Below are positions 28,322-37,097 of a stretch of DNA of 64,000 nucleotides, in pieces. Made by a program: the position numbers and the translations under genes. The stretch spans positions 62,001-126,000 of the forward strand of contig CAVRIR010000004.1 in the NCBI GenBank assembly GCA_963721305.1, written 5' to 3'. The notes below the pieces were generated by a model. It ran no database searches and was not told where the DNA came from. It saw only the letters and a program-made list of their open reading frames with translations. The first letter of the stretch is position 1; the number at the start of each line of letters is the position of its first letter. The stretch comes from DATAES01 sp963721305. GTDB taxonomy: Bacteria; Actinomycetota; Acidimicrobiia; Acidimicrobiales; JACDCH01.

Positions 28322-28495
28322 GCACTAACTCCCCCCGTTGATTTGCTGGTGTGTGTTTTGGCGCCGCCCGGGCTTGTTGGGCCGACGCCTGCGCCTCGCA
28401 GAGACGTTTCTAACAGCATCGTGTCGGGGCGGTCCATGGTCTCTTCCAGAAGAGGCACTCAGACCGAGCAAACCCCGCTCAACTACGCAAGACGG

Positions 28496-28879
28496 TCAAG
28501 GGGGCCCACTACTGACAGTGAGCTTGACCTCGGTCCCAGTGGGAACTTTGGTCCCTGGCGCGGGATCTTGCGCGATCACGCTTCCCTTGGGAACGGACGC
28601 GGACGGTGACTGCGAGACCTTGATCTTCAACTTGAGGTCCTGGATGGCCTTGCCCGCGATGAACACGCTGCCGGTTGCGGTCGGGACCGTCACGTTCGCC
28701 CCCGGAGCCGTCGTGGTGGTCGCCTTCCCCTTCCCCTTCGCCGTCGGCTTGGCCGTGGCGGCCGGCGTGGATGACTTCGACGAGGCGTCCTTCGTCCTGT
28801 AGAGCGCCACGCCACTGAGTCCGACCGAAAGCACCGCCGCGACGATCGCGACGATCGAGAGCTTCTTCATCGCGCTCAT
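28496..28879 (-). CDS. Single-pass membrane protein with one PASTA domain
   Basis: 127 aa from ATG 28879, chosen because GGAG lies about nine bases upstream; ATG 28870 is the alternative. It has one N-terminal helix (LSIVAIVAAVLSVGLSGVAL), a Lys/Thr/Ala linker (TAKPTAKGKGKATTTTAPGA), then a PASTA repeat (AGKAIQDLKLKIKVSQSPSA, SVIAQDPAPGTKVPTGTEVK). It is a paralog of the protein at 13197-13595 with the same architecture. Divergent from the DUF4012 gene with 50 bp between starts, so the two may share regulation. Confidence 0.85.
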   Translation of the reverse strand: MSAMKKLSIVAIVAAVLSVGLSGVALYRTKDASSKSSTPAATAKPTAKGKGKATTTTAPGANVTVPTATGSVFIAGKAIQDLKLKIKVSQSPSASVPKGSVIAQDPAPGTKVPTGTEVKLTVSSGPP

Positions 28880-28929
28880 GGTAAAGAACTCCGCGCACCG
28901 AGTCGCAGCGGCAAGCCCGGAGACGATCC

Positions 28930-31359
28930 ATGCGCGATCGCCTCGCCTCGTACGCTTTCGCCTCGGACGATCGCCATCCGGCGGTCGTCGAGCAGCCGAT
29001 CCGGGTGATGGTCGAGACACGTCGAGCGAGTTCGAAACAGGCGCGAGCCGATGCCGATGTGATCGCTGAAGCCCGCACGACGCCGCCCGCGACCGCAGCG
29101 GCAGTTCCGGGTTCTGGCCCGAGCCTCCAGCGGTACGCGGCACCTGCGATCGTGATCGCGAGCGGGGTGGCCGCGGTGTTCGCGCACACCCATTCGACCG
29201 GCGCGACGATCGGCGACGTCGTTCTCGCGTTCGCCGTCGGTGCCGGCGCGTCGGTGGCGGCATCCCGAGCGAAGCCGTGGGCCTGGGCGGTCGCGTCCCT
29301 CCTGGCGGTCGCGTTCGGCGGATGGCCGTGGGCGTTGCTGGCGTGCACCGCGGTCGCGGTGTGCGCGCTCGACACGTGGCTCGCGCCGCTTCCGCATCGT
29401 CGAGTGCTCGGCGCGGCCATCGGAGCAGTCGACGTGCAGGTCCTGCTGCGCATGCCGACAGGACGGCTCGCGCTCAATCTGTTGGTGGCGACGGCTGCCG
29501 TGGGTTGTCTCGTCTACTCGGGCCGCGCCGTGTTCATGCCGTACGTACGGGGACGGCGCCGCGCGATCGCCGTCGGGGCGGCGGTGGTCGTCGTCCTGCC
29601 GATCTGCCTTCTCATCGTCACCGCGTTGCACGCTCGACATTCGGTCGACGTCGGCATCGCACGCGCGCAGCAAGGCTTGCGCGCCGCGCGGTCGGGCAAC
29701 GGCGACGAAGCAGCGCGGCTGTTCGACGAAGCGCAGGCCGAGTTCCACGATGCCCACGGTGAGCTGAGCGGCTGGTGGACGAAACCGGCGCTCGTGCTGC
29801 CGGGTGTCGGTCAACAGGCGCACGCGCTCGATCTGCTGTCCGGGGCCGGAGCCGATCTCGCGCACGCGGCATCGATCGCGACCCGTTCCGCCAACATCCA
29901 GTCGCTGCGAGTCCACGACGGACGGCTCGACCTCGACCGCGTTCGCTCGATGTCCGCGCCACTCACCTCGGTCGAGACGGCACTCGCCGGCGCCGCGGGC
30001 GCGTCGAGCAGCGCGGATTCGCCGTGGCTGTTGCCGACGGTCGCCCATCAGCTCGATCAGTTCACGACCGAGGTCCACAACGCCCAATACGACGCCGCCA
30101 CCGGTTCGCAGGCGATCGCCGTCCTGCCCGAGCTCCTCGGGGGAAGCGGCCCGCGGCAGTACTTCGTCATCTTCGGCACGCCGTCGGAGGCACGCGATCT
30201 CGGCGGCTTCATGGGCGCGTACGGCGTCCTCACCGCGAACAACGGGAAGCTCGAGCTCGGCAAGACCGGACGCGTGCTCCAACTGAACACTGCCGGCAAG
30301 GGTCGCAAGCTGACCGACCCGACGTCGTTCCCCGACCGGTTCCGAGCGTTTCAACCGGAACGCTTCTGGCAGGACGTCACCGCGACGAGCGACTTCCCGA
30401 CGGTGGCCGAGGCCGTGCAACAGATGTGGTCGCAGTCGGGCGGAACCGGCCAGCTCGACGGCGTGCTCTACATGGACCCCATGACGCTCGCCGCGCTCAT
30501 GAAGCTCACCGGTCCGGTGACCGTTCCGGGTTACGACAAGCCGCTGACGGCGGACACTGCGGTGGACTTCTTGTTGCGCGACCAGTACGTCGCGTTCCCG
30601 AACGACAACCGGCACGAGTTCCAGGTCGACGCGGCGAAGACGGTGTTCAAGAAGTTGACGACCGGCCAGCTACCTCAGCCGAGCGAGATGGCCGACGCGC
30701 TCGCACCGGCGATCGGTGAGCGACGGCTGTTGTTCCACAGCTTCCGTCCGGACGAACAGGCGTTGTTCGCGCGGCTGGATGTCGACGGCGCGATGCCGCC
30801 GCCTTCGAACGACACCGACTTCCTGTCGGTGCGATCGTCGAACCGCGGCCTGAGCAAGATCGACTCGTTCATGCATCGAACGATCACCGACGACGTCGTT
30901 GTCGATCCGTCGAACAACCATGTGCAAGCCACGGTGACGGTGACAGTGCGAAACGATGCGCCGGCGTCGGGCTTCCCGGTCGAGGTGATCGGCAACCACA
31001 CCGGACAGCCAACGGGCACGAACTCGACGACCGTCGCGGTTGCGACGCCGTTGCTTCTCGTCGACGTCACCAGTGGCGGCGCGTCGATCGGACGCGCGGC
31101 GAACACGGAGTACGGGCGCTTCGTCTACACCGCGCTGATCGACGTTCCCCCCGGCGGATCGGTCACCGTGGTGTTCGAGCTGCGGGGAACGATCGATCTG
31201 CAGCACGGCTACAAGCTCACCGTCGTGCCGCAGCCGCTCGTCAACGCCGACGAAGTCGACGTGCACGTCAAGGCACCGATCGCTTCGAAGGGCGACCTCG
31301 CGTCGCGTTCGGGCGAACTGGATGACGTGCAGACCATCAGCACGCGTGGTGCGAACTGA
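28930..31359 (+). CDS. DUF4012-domain membrane protein
   Basis: 809 aa. About six membrane segments in residues ~70-235 (for example ALLACTAVAVCALDTWLA and AIAVGAAVVVVLPICLLIVT) precede a large extracytoplasmic part. QYFVIFGTPSEARDLGGFMG, NGKLELGKTGRVLQLN and GQLDGVLYMDPMTLAALMKL are the hallmark of DUF4012, followed by a beta-rich C-terminal region (NHVQATVTVTVRNDAPASGF). DUF4012 proteins are common in actinobacterial exopolysaccharide loci, but their activity is unknown; the related LytR-CpsA-Psr link is a hypothesis only. The start could be later than 28930, as the first ~60 residues are low complexity. Confidence 0.8.
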   Translation: MRDRLASYAFASDDRHPAVVEQPIRVMVETRRASSKQARADADVIAEARTTPPATAAAVPGSGPSLQRYAAPAIVIASGVAAVFAHTHSTGATIGDVVLAFAVGAGASVAASRAKPWAWAVASLLAVAFGGWPWALLACTAVAVCALDTWLAPLPHRRVLGAAIGAVDVQVLLRMPTGRLALNLLVATAAVGCLVYSGRAVFMPYVRGRRRAIAVGAAVVVVLPICLLIVTALHARHSVDVGIARAQQGLRAARSGNGDEAARLFDEAQAEFHDAHGELSGWWTKPALVLPGVGQQAHALDLLSGAGADLAHAASIATRSANIQSLRVHDGRLDLDRVRSMSAPLTSVETALAGAAGASSSADSPWLLPTVAHQLDQFTTEVHNAQYDAATGSQAIAVLPELLGGSGPRQYFVIFGTPSEARDLGGFMGAYGVLTANNGKLELGKTGRVLQLNTAGKGRKLTDPTSFPDRFRAFQPERFWQDVTATSDFPTVAEAVQQMWSQSGGTGQLDGVLYMDPMTLAALMKLTGPVTVPGYDKPLTADTAVDFLLRDQYVAFPNDNRHEFQVDAAKTVFKKLTTGQLPQPSEMADALAPAIGERRLLFHSFRPDEQALFARLDVDGAMPPPSNDTDFLSVRSSNRGLSKIDSFMHRTITDDVVVDPSNNHVQATVTVTVRNDAPASGFPVEVIGNHTGQPTGTNSTTVAVATPLLLVDVTSGGASIGRAANTEYGRFVYTALIDVPPGGSVTVVFELRGTIDLQHGYKLTVVPQPLVNADEVDVHVKAPIASKGDLASRSGELDDVQTISTRGAN

Positions 31360-31360
31360 C

Positions 31361-31396
31361 GAAGACGGAAAAACGGTCGTCTTCGCCGCAAAGCGG
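31361..31396 (+). terminator. Hairpin after the DUF4012 gene (weak terminator)
   Basis: A perfect 7-bp inverted repeat (31361-31367 with 31378-31384) two bases past the stop, then a smaller 4-bp hairpin (CCGC/GCGG around AAA). There is no U-run, so rho-independent termination is uncertain; it may be an mRNA 3' stabiliser or partial terminator before the small surface-protein gene. Confidence 0.45.
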
Positions 31397-31494
31397 TCCA
31401 CGCAAAGTGACAGAGGTGGACCCCGGCGGACGAGAGCGGTAATACTTCCCCGGTCCGCTCGCAGGGAGCGGTGAGAAACGGGGGAGACCGCTCA

Positions 31495-31965
31495 ATGATC
31501 CGTCGAGTGCTGTTCGCGGGCAGCCTGGCAGTCGCCAGCCTCGTCACGTTCGCCGGCCCGGCTCACGCCGCCAACTACGGGGGCTGCAACGCGACCCTCT
31601 CGAGCACGAGTCCGTCCGCGGGCGAAACGGTCACCGTCACCGGCACGGGAGCGGGTCCGAACGAAGCGGTGTCGGCATCGGTCGGCTCGACCACGATCGG
31701 CTCGGGCAAGGCTGACGCGAGTGGCCACTTCACCTTCGGTGCCACGATCCCCACGAGTGCGACCGGCTCTGTCGCCGTCTCCGTGAGCTGCGGTGATGGT
31801 GGTGGCGTCCTGGCGCTCACCGTCTCGGTCGCCTCGACCTCCTCCACGGGTCTTGCTCGTACCGGCTCGTCGGACTCGGTTCCGGCAGGCGCCGTCGGTA
31901 TCGCACTCGTCGGCGCCGGCGCCGCTGCGCTCGCTCTTGCCCGCCGTCGCCGCCACGCGGCCTAG
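31495..31965 (+). CDS. Small secreted protein with LARTG sortase-E-type anchor
   Basis: 156 aa from ATG 31495, with GGGGGAG eight bases upstream. A signal peptide (IRRVLFAGSLAVASLVTFAG, AHA cleavage) is followed by one Ig-like/IPT-type beta domain (NATLSSTSPSAGETVTVTGT ... GKADASGHFTFGATIPTSAT). LARTG, a hydrophobic helix (PAGAVGIALVGAGAAALALA) and RRRRHAA close the chain. LAxTG is the motif used by class E sortases of high-GC actinobacteria, so covalent cell-wall attachment is predicted. No sortase gene is in this window. The gene is monocistronic, with a strong terminator. Confidence 0.85.
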   Translation: MIRRVLFAGSLAVASLVTFAGPAHAANYGGCNATLSSTSPSAGETVTVTGTGAGPNEAVSASVGSTTIGSGKADASGHFTFGATIPTSATGSVAVSVSCGDGGGVLALTVSVASTSSTGLARTGSSDSVPAGAVGIALVGAGAAALALARRRRHAA

Positions 31966-32010
31966 TCGACTCGCCGGCCGGCATCGCCCGGCCTGCTGAT
32001 CAGAACTTCG

Positions 32011-32047
32011 AAAGCACCCGGGCCGAGCAGCCCGGGTGCTTTCGTTT
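32011..32047. terminator. Strong bidirectional terminator
   Basis: A perfect 12-bp stem (32011-32022 with 32031-32042, loop CCGAGCAG) followed by CGTTTT on the plus strand and flanked by a short T-containing tract on the minus strand. It separates the LARTG protein gene (ending 31965) from the converging GT-C gene (ending 32124) and can serve both. Confidence 0.9.
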
Positions 32048-32123
32048 TGCCGCGATTCGGCTTCGAACCGCAGCCGCGCCAGCGCGCGGGCAGGATCTCG
32101 AATCGCCTTCCGGACGTTCGCCG

Positions 32124-33794
32124 TCATCCCGCGTCGACGCCCGTTCGGCTCAGTGACAGGACGCAGGTTTGCTGCCCGGTTTCGGCGCCAAGTCGTAGAT
32201 GACACCGTCCGAGCGCCTGACACGCGGCAATCACCTGCACGTGTTGCGCCAGCTCTTGGGGCGTGTACAACCGGGGACGACCGTTCGGCTGGAACCAGAC
32301 CAGCTCCGCGTGGCCGGCACACTGGACCTGGTGCACGAACGACGGGAGGCTCCCCGTCTCTTGGTTCGACTGGAAGAACGTCTTCGCGACGGACAACGGC
32401 ACGACACGCCCGGTGAAGAGCTCGACGGCGACCGAGTCGTTCGTGTACGTCGGCACCGAGGGATCGATCGCGCGAACGTCCTGCATGAGCTTCGACTCGT
32501 GCCAGCGCGCGGTGGCGTAGCCGCCGGCGCCCGACCGCGCCGAGCCCAACGTCATGCCCGCGAACCACAGCAGGCTGATCACCAGCCATGCGATCGCGAC
32601 GCCGTTCATCCATCGCCGAACGGGCAACGAGACCTGCGGGCGGAGACGCTCGAAGACCCACGCACCGACCACGATCGTCGGGACGTACGCGGGCGCCATG
32701 AACCGGCTGTTGATCGGTGCGAAGGCGACGAGTGATGCGGTCACCGTGAGGTAGGCGAGATAGACAGACGAGACCAGCGCCGCGGGAATGATCTCCCGCG
32801 CGTCGTCGGGCACCCGCAGGCGGTTCTGAGCGAGCCCGACGATCAGGATCGCGACGACCGTTACCAGGGCGAGGAACACGACCAGCCGCAGCACCGCTGG
32901 CGTGGCGCTCGTGACGAACCAGCTCGACAGCTCGTTCGAGGTTCGCGCGATGTTCGTGAGCGGTCCTGCGGTCGCGTCCTGACGTCCACCGAGCAGACCG
33001 GTGCCGAGATCGGCATTGCGCTTCATCCACAGCGCGGGCAGGGCCACGCCTGCGACGAGCATGATCGCCGACTGCACCAACGCGCGCCGCCGGCTCGTCC
33101 GCCACAACGCGGTGACCGCGAGCAGCGCGGCCAGCGGGACGAAGATCATTCCCGCGTACCGGAGATAGAACGCACCCCACGCGAGCGCCACGAGCGCGGC
33201 GGCGGGCAGCAGCTTTCGCGGTCGATGCACGAGCTCTTCCGCCGCGAGCACGAACAGGATCACGACGATGATGAAGAGGTGCTCGCTCAGCGCCTCCTTG
33301 TACGTCTGGAGCAGCACTGCCGAACAGCCGATCGCGACGGTGGCCGCGATGCGGATCTTGCGCGACCGGATGTGCCGGCGGAGCAGGACGTAGCCGAGGA
33401 CGACGGTGACCGCGAATGACAACGCGGCGAGGAAGCGGGCGAAGTCGCTCACCGCGATGCCCGCGTGCTCGGCCAGGGAGAGCACGGCCGGGTAGCCGGG
33501 TGCGAACGCGGTGATCTGCTGGCCGTCGGACGTGAAGCCATGGCCGGTGGCGAGGTTCTTCGCCCCGTTCAGGTACACGAATGAGTCGGGCGTGAGTCCG
33601 ATTCCCCACTTCGACGTGGCCACGAGCGTCGCGACGAAGCTGATGGCGGCGACAAGGAGGACGAGACCTGCAGTGCGGCGACCGGTCCACTTGGTCCGCG
33701 CGGGCCGTTCCGCGGCGGGCTCGGCCGGTGATCCGGATGAGCCGGCGGGCGCGGGGCGCGACGCGACGGCCGTTCGTCCCGTCTCGCTGGTCAC
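32124..33794 (-). CDS. GT-C fold integral-membrane glycosyltransferase (GT39/ArnT-like)
   Basis: 556 aa from GTG 33794. After a Pro/Ala/Arg-rich cytoplasmic N-terminus, helix 1 leads into GIGLTPDSFVYLNGAKNLAT, the first extracytoplasmic loop with the D-x-x-x-Y pattern of GT-C enzymes, and then ITAFAPGYPAVLSLAEHAGI. About eleven membrane helices follow, plus a soluble C-terminal domain (WHESKLMQDVRAIDPSVPTY). GT-C enzymes use polyprenyl-linked sugars outside the membrane, so it probably decorates a glycan or protein after export. The acceptor is unknown. Confidence 0.8.
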   Translation of the reverse strand: MTSETGRTAVASRPAPAGSSGSPAEPAAERPARTKWTGRRTAGLVLLVAAISFVATLVATSKWGIGLTPDSFVYLNGAKNLATGHGFTSDGQQITAFAPGYPAVLSLAEHAGIAVSDFARFLAALSFAVTVVLGYVLLRRHIRSRKIRIAATVAIGCSAVLLQTYKEALSEHLFIIVVILFVLAAEELVHRPRKLLPAAALVALAWGAFYLRYAGMIFVPLAALLAVTALWRTSRRRALVQSAIMLVAGVALPALWMKRNADLGTGLLGGRQDATAGPLTNIARTSNELSSWFVTSATPAVLRLVVFLALVTVVAILIVGLAQNRLRVPDDAREIIPAALVSSVYLAYLTVTASLVAFAPINSRFMAPAYVPTIVVGAWVFERLRPQVSLPVRRWMNGVAIAWLVISLLWFAGMTLGSARSGAGGYATARWHESKLMQDVRAIDPSVPTYTNDSVAVELFTGRVVPLSVAKTFFQSNQETGSLPSFVHQVQCAGHAELVWFQPNGRPRLYTPQELAQHVQVIAACQALGRCHLRLGAETGQQTCVLSLSRTGVDAG

Positions 33795-33971
33795 GATTCG
33801 GACACCGCCCCCCTGGTCACTCCAGAGGGTATATCGCAGCGTGTTCCGCCACAGTCCGTCGGCGCGCTACCGCGCGGCGTCCGAGCCTGCTAACGATTCG
33901 CAACCTGGGGTTCACGGGAGCGTCAGCCTCGGGACCATGAGGAGACGCTGGTTGGGCGGACAAGGGCGGAC

Positions 33972-36056
33972 GTGAGCGCAGGTACGTATCTGCTCGGTGT
34001 GCTGGTGCTGGCGGCGATCGTCGTGCCGGTGTGCCTGTCGGCGCGCGCCCTTCGAATCCATTTTCTGGGGTCGTGGTCGGGACCGCTGGCAGTGCTGGCC
34101 ACGAGCGTCCTCGCCATCGCCATCCTCGTGCTCGCGGGTCAGCTCCTCGGCACGTTCGGTCTGTTGCAGCGGGTGCCACTGGTCATCCTGCTCATCGGCT
34201 CGTGCATCGCCATCGTCGCATTGACTCGCCGCTCGCGACCGCCGAGCGCCCCGGCGCGTGCCGGGCCCAAGTCCACGATCTTGAAGACGCGACGGAACTC
34301 CACGCTGGTCGCCATCCTCGTCGTGGCCGCGGTTGCGCTGCCGTGGGTGGCGCGAACGATCGTCGAGTTGGGCGCCGGGGTCGGCGGCTACGACTCGCTC
34401 GACTACCACTTGCCCTTCGCCGGCCGCTTCTTCCAGACCGGTCGCATCACATCGCTCTACTACACGTTCCCCGGACTCGACACGGCGTTCCATCCGGCCA
34501 ACGACGAGTTGATCCACGCCATCGGCATGGTCGCGACGCAACGTGACGTGCTCACCACGGTGATCAACCTCGGCTGGCTGGCGCTCGCGCTGCTCGCGGC
34601 GTGGGCCGCACACGGACGCCGCGCCGTTCAGATCATGTCGGTCGCCGCGGTGGGCGTCCTGCTCTCGCCACCGTTGTTCGTGACGTTCTCCGGTGGTCGC
34701 GCCACGAACGACATCGCGGGCATCGCGTTGTTCCTTGCCAGCATCGCGTTGCTGCTCAACAGCAGAGGCCGGCGAGCCGTGGTCGCGGTCGCAGCCATCG
34801 CGGCAGGACTCGCGTTCGGCACGAAGCTCACGATGGCGGTTCCTGTTGCCGCGTTGACAGTTGGGGTGATCGCGATCGGCGCTACCAAGAGCCGCCGCAT
34901 GACCGCGCTCGTCTGGGTGCCTCTGGTGCTCGTGACCGGTGGCTACTGGTACGTGCGCAACCTCGTCGCGGTCGGGAATCCGATCCCTGCCCTCCAGGTC
35001 GGGCTCGGGCCGGTGTCGCTGCCGTCCGCGACCAGCACCGCCGGTCGCTACCGCTCGTACTCGGTGGTGCACTACCTGGCCGACATCAGCGTGTGGCGCG
35101 ACTGGTTCATCCCCGGTCTGCACCAGGCGTTCGGTCTCGCGTATCCGATCATCCTCGGGCTCGCCGCGGCCGGGCTGCTCCTCGCCGTGGTGCGGGGCGA
35201 CCGCACCATGCGGATGCTCGGCATCGTCGGCATCGTGTCGTTCCTCGGCTACCTCGCGACGCCGGCGTCGGCCGGCGGGGCGAGCGGACGTCCGGTGCTC
35301 TTCGCGAGCGACACGCGGTTCGCGCTGCCGGCGCTCGCGATCGGGATGATCCTGTTGCCCCGGCTCGTGCGGCAACCCTCGACCGAGTCGCCAGCGCGGT
35401 TGTGGCTCCCGGCGCTCCTGACCATCGCGCTCGTGAGCGACGTCGCCTATGCGTTCAGCGGGAGCGCCGGCAAGTCCGCCGCGGCGTTCTTGCTCGAGAT
35501 GATCGCTGTCGCGATTGTCATCGGACTCGCGTTGATGTGGGCGGCGCGTTCGCCGCGGTCGTTCGTGGTCGCGGGATGCATCCTCGTCGTCGCTGCCATC
35601 GGCGCCGGTTACCTGGTCGAGCGCTCGTACGTGAACAACCGGTACGGGGACGTGGCGGACAACCTTCCGTACGGCAGCGCGCCGCGCGACGAACTGGTTG
35701 CCATCGACAACTGGATCCACGGTGTGTCGAACGCCCGGATCGCGCTCAACGGCCCGGGCGTGTCGTACGACTTGTTCGGCGACGACCTGTCGAACCACGT
35801 CCAGTACGTCGCGCATCGAGGGCCCCATGGTGCATTCGACGAGGTGACGACGTGTGCGGAGTGGCGACAACTGCTCAACGACGGTCACTACGACTACGTC
35901 GTGATCAGTCCGGACTCGAAGAACGAACCCGCGCCGCCGACCGCGGCGTGGACGCGATCCGATCGCGCCGCGGCGGAACAGATCGTCCACTCGGGCAAGG
36001 CCTCCGTGTTCCGGGTCAAGGGCCCCTTCGATCCGTCAACCTGTCCCAGCACCTGA
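33972..36056 (+). CDS. Large multi-pass membrane protein, GT-C-like glycosyltransferase
   Basis: 694 aa from GTG 33972, divergent from the previous gene (177 bp between starts). About 12-14 membrane helices are visible. The first long loop carries GGYDSLDYHLPFAGRFFQTG (acidic pair after a Gly-rich turn, as in GT-C loop 1), then FPGLDTAFHPANDELIHAIG. The last ~150 residues are an extracytoplasmic domain (DELVAIDNWIHGVSNARIAL, GHYDYVVISPDSKNEPAPPT). Similar to the previous gene in plan but not an obvious paralog. Either a lipid-linked-sugar-dependent transferase or a polymerase; the Ser/Pro-rich C-terminus is not diagnostic. Confidence 0.7.
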   Translation: MSAGTYLLGVLVLAAIVVPVCLSARALRIHFLGSWSGPLAVLATSVLAIAILVLAGQLLGTFGLLQRVPLVILLIGSCIAIVALTRRSRPPSAPARAGPKSTILKTRRNSTLVAILVVAAVALPWVARTIVELGAGVGGYDSLDYHLPFAGRFFQTGRITSLYYTFPGLDTAFHPANDELIHAIGMVATQRDVLTTVINLGWLALALLAAWAAHGRRAVQIMSVAAVGVLLSPPLFVTFSGGRATNDIAGIALFLASIALLLNSRGRRAVVAVAAIAAGLAFGTKLTMAVPVAALTVGVIAIGATKSRRMTALVWVPLVLVTGGYWYVRNLVAVGNPIPALQVGLGPVSLPSATSTAGRYRSYSVVHYLADISVWRDWFIPGLHQAFGLAYPIILGLAAAGLLLAVVRGDRTMRMLGIVGIVSFLGYLATPASAGGASGRPVLFASDTRFALPALAIGMILLPRLVRQPSTESPARLWLPALLTIALVSDVAYAFSGSAGKSAAAFLLEMIAVAIVIGLALMWAARSPRSFVVAGCILVVAAIGAGYLVERSYVNNRYGDVADNLPYGSAPRDELVAIDNWIHGVSNARIALNGPGVSYDLFGDDLSNHVQYVAHRGPHGAFDEVTTCAEWRQLLNDGHYDYVVISPDSKNEPAPPTAAWTRSDRAAAEQIVHSGKASVFRVKGPFDPSTCPST

Positions 36057-36114
36057 CGTTGTCGGACGCCCTCGCTGGTGTCTGAGGGCGGGCAACGGGT
36101 GGCAGGATGCAGCC

Positions 36115-36820
36115 ATGTCCGACGCGATGGTCGCCGAGACGACCACGATCACAGGCCACAACGGCGACGAGCTCGAGGCGTACTTCGCCCGACCACTCGA
36201 AGGTGACGACCAGCCGAGCGTCGTGGTGCTGCACCACATGCCCGGCTACGACCGCGCCACGAAGGAGATCGCGCGCACCTTCGGCGCCTATGGCTACGCC
36301 ACGCTGATGCCGAACCTGCACCACCGGTACGCACCTGGTGCCAAGGCAACCGATCAGGCCGCGGCGGCACGCGACGCAGGCGGTGTTCCCGACGAGCAGT
36401 GCCTCGGCGACGTCGACGCGCGCGATCGGGTTCCTGCGCGCCCGTCCCGAGTCGAACGGCAAGGTCGGCGCCATCGGCTACTGCTCCGGAGGACGGCAGA
36501 CGTTCATGGTCGCGTGCACGCTCGACGTCGACGCCGCCGTCGATTGCTACGGCGGTCGGGCCGACGTCGACCTGGCCCCGAATCTGCGCTGCCCGTTGCT
36601 GGGACTGTTCGGCGTCGAGGATCAGAGCCCGTCGCCCGACGATGTCGCGGCGATGGCGAAGGCACTCGAGGCGAACGGCAAGACGTTCGACTTCCACTCG
36701 TACGACGGCGCCGGACACGCGTTCTTCTCCGTCGACCGTCCGTCGTACCGGGTCGACGCGGCCAAGGACGGTTGGAAGCAGATCTGGTCGTTCTTCGGTA
36801 CGCACCTGAAGGGAGCATGA
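36115..36820 (+). CDS. Dienelactone hydrolase family protein (one frameshift)
   Basis: ATG 36115. SVVVLHHMPGYDRATKEIAR gives the oxyanion region; a shift at ~36420 in a GCGCGCG tract leads to AIGFLRARPESNGKVGAIGY. The nucleophile elbow is GYCSGGRQ with Cys (dienelactone hydrolase type), the acid lies near LFGVEDQSPSPDD and the His in YDGAGHAFFSVDRPSYRVDA. The Cys-Asp-His triad is therefore complete. The usual substrate is a dienelactone from chlorocatechol breakdown, but family members are broad esterases. Its stop is one base before the next start. Confidence 0.85.
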
Positions 36821-36821
36821 C

Positions 36822-37097
36822 GTGTGCACGTACGTGACCACGACGACTGACGTGCGAGGAAGCGCGTACCGCGGCGACGAGTGGTTCGCCGCGGACCGGG
36901 CGGTCGTCTACTTCGACCATCCACAGGACGCGCCGATCGACCACGCGCTGTGCATCGACGTGTGGGGCGGCGACGCACGAGTGGCGCTCGAGCTCGACGC
37001 CGCGTCAGCGCGCACGCTCGCCGAGGCGATCCTGTCGATCCTCGACGAGGACGAGGTGCGGCCCCTCGTCGCCGCCGCCACCCCTCAAGCCGGGTAG
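36822..37097 (+). CDS. Small conserved hypothetical protein (DUF6295-like)
   Basis: 91 aa from GTG 36822; GAAGGGAG lies just upstream inside the hydrolase end. The pattern MCTYVTTTTDVRGSAYRGDE, AVVYFDHPQDAPIDHALCID, and SARTLAEAILSILDEDEV matches what I remember of the actinobacterial family DUF6295, whose function is unknown. Tail-to-tail overlap of 13 bp with modC. Confidence 0.7.
   Translation: MCTYVTTTTDVRGSAYRGDEWFAADRAVVYFDHPQDAPIDHALCIDVWGGDARVALELDAASARTLAEAILSILDEDEVRPLVAAATPQAG

Noticed and set aside
28876..30615. Long minus-strand ORF opposite the DUF4012 gene
   Set aside because: It is an Arg/Glu/Asp-rich shadow typical of high-GC DNA with no motif or RBS; the plus strand has clear membrane segments and DUF4012 motifs.
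31492..33690. 732-residue minus-strand ORF over the GT-C gene
   Set aside because: Arg-rich and without motifs, whereas the overlapping frame gives a multi-helix GT-C protein.
33912..35990. 692-residue minus-strand ORF opposite the GT-C gene
   Set aside because: Low-complexity Arg/Gln/Asp/His composition typical of antisense high-GC frames.
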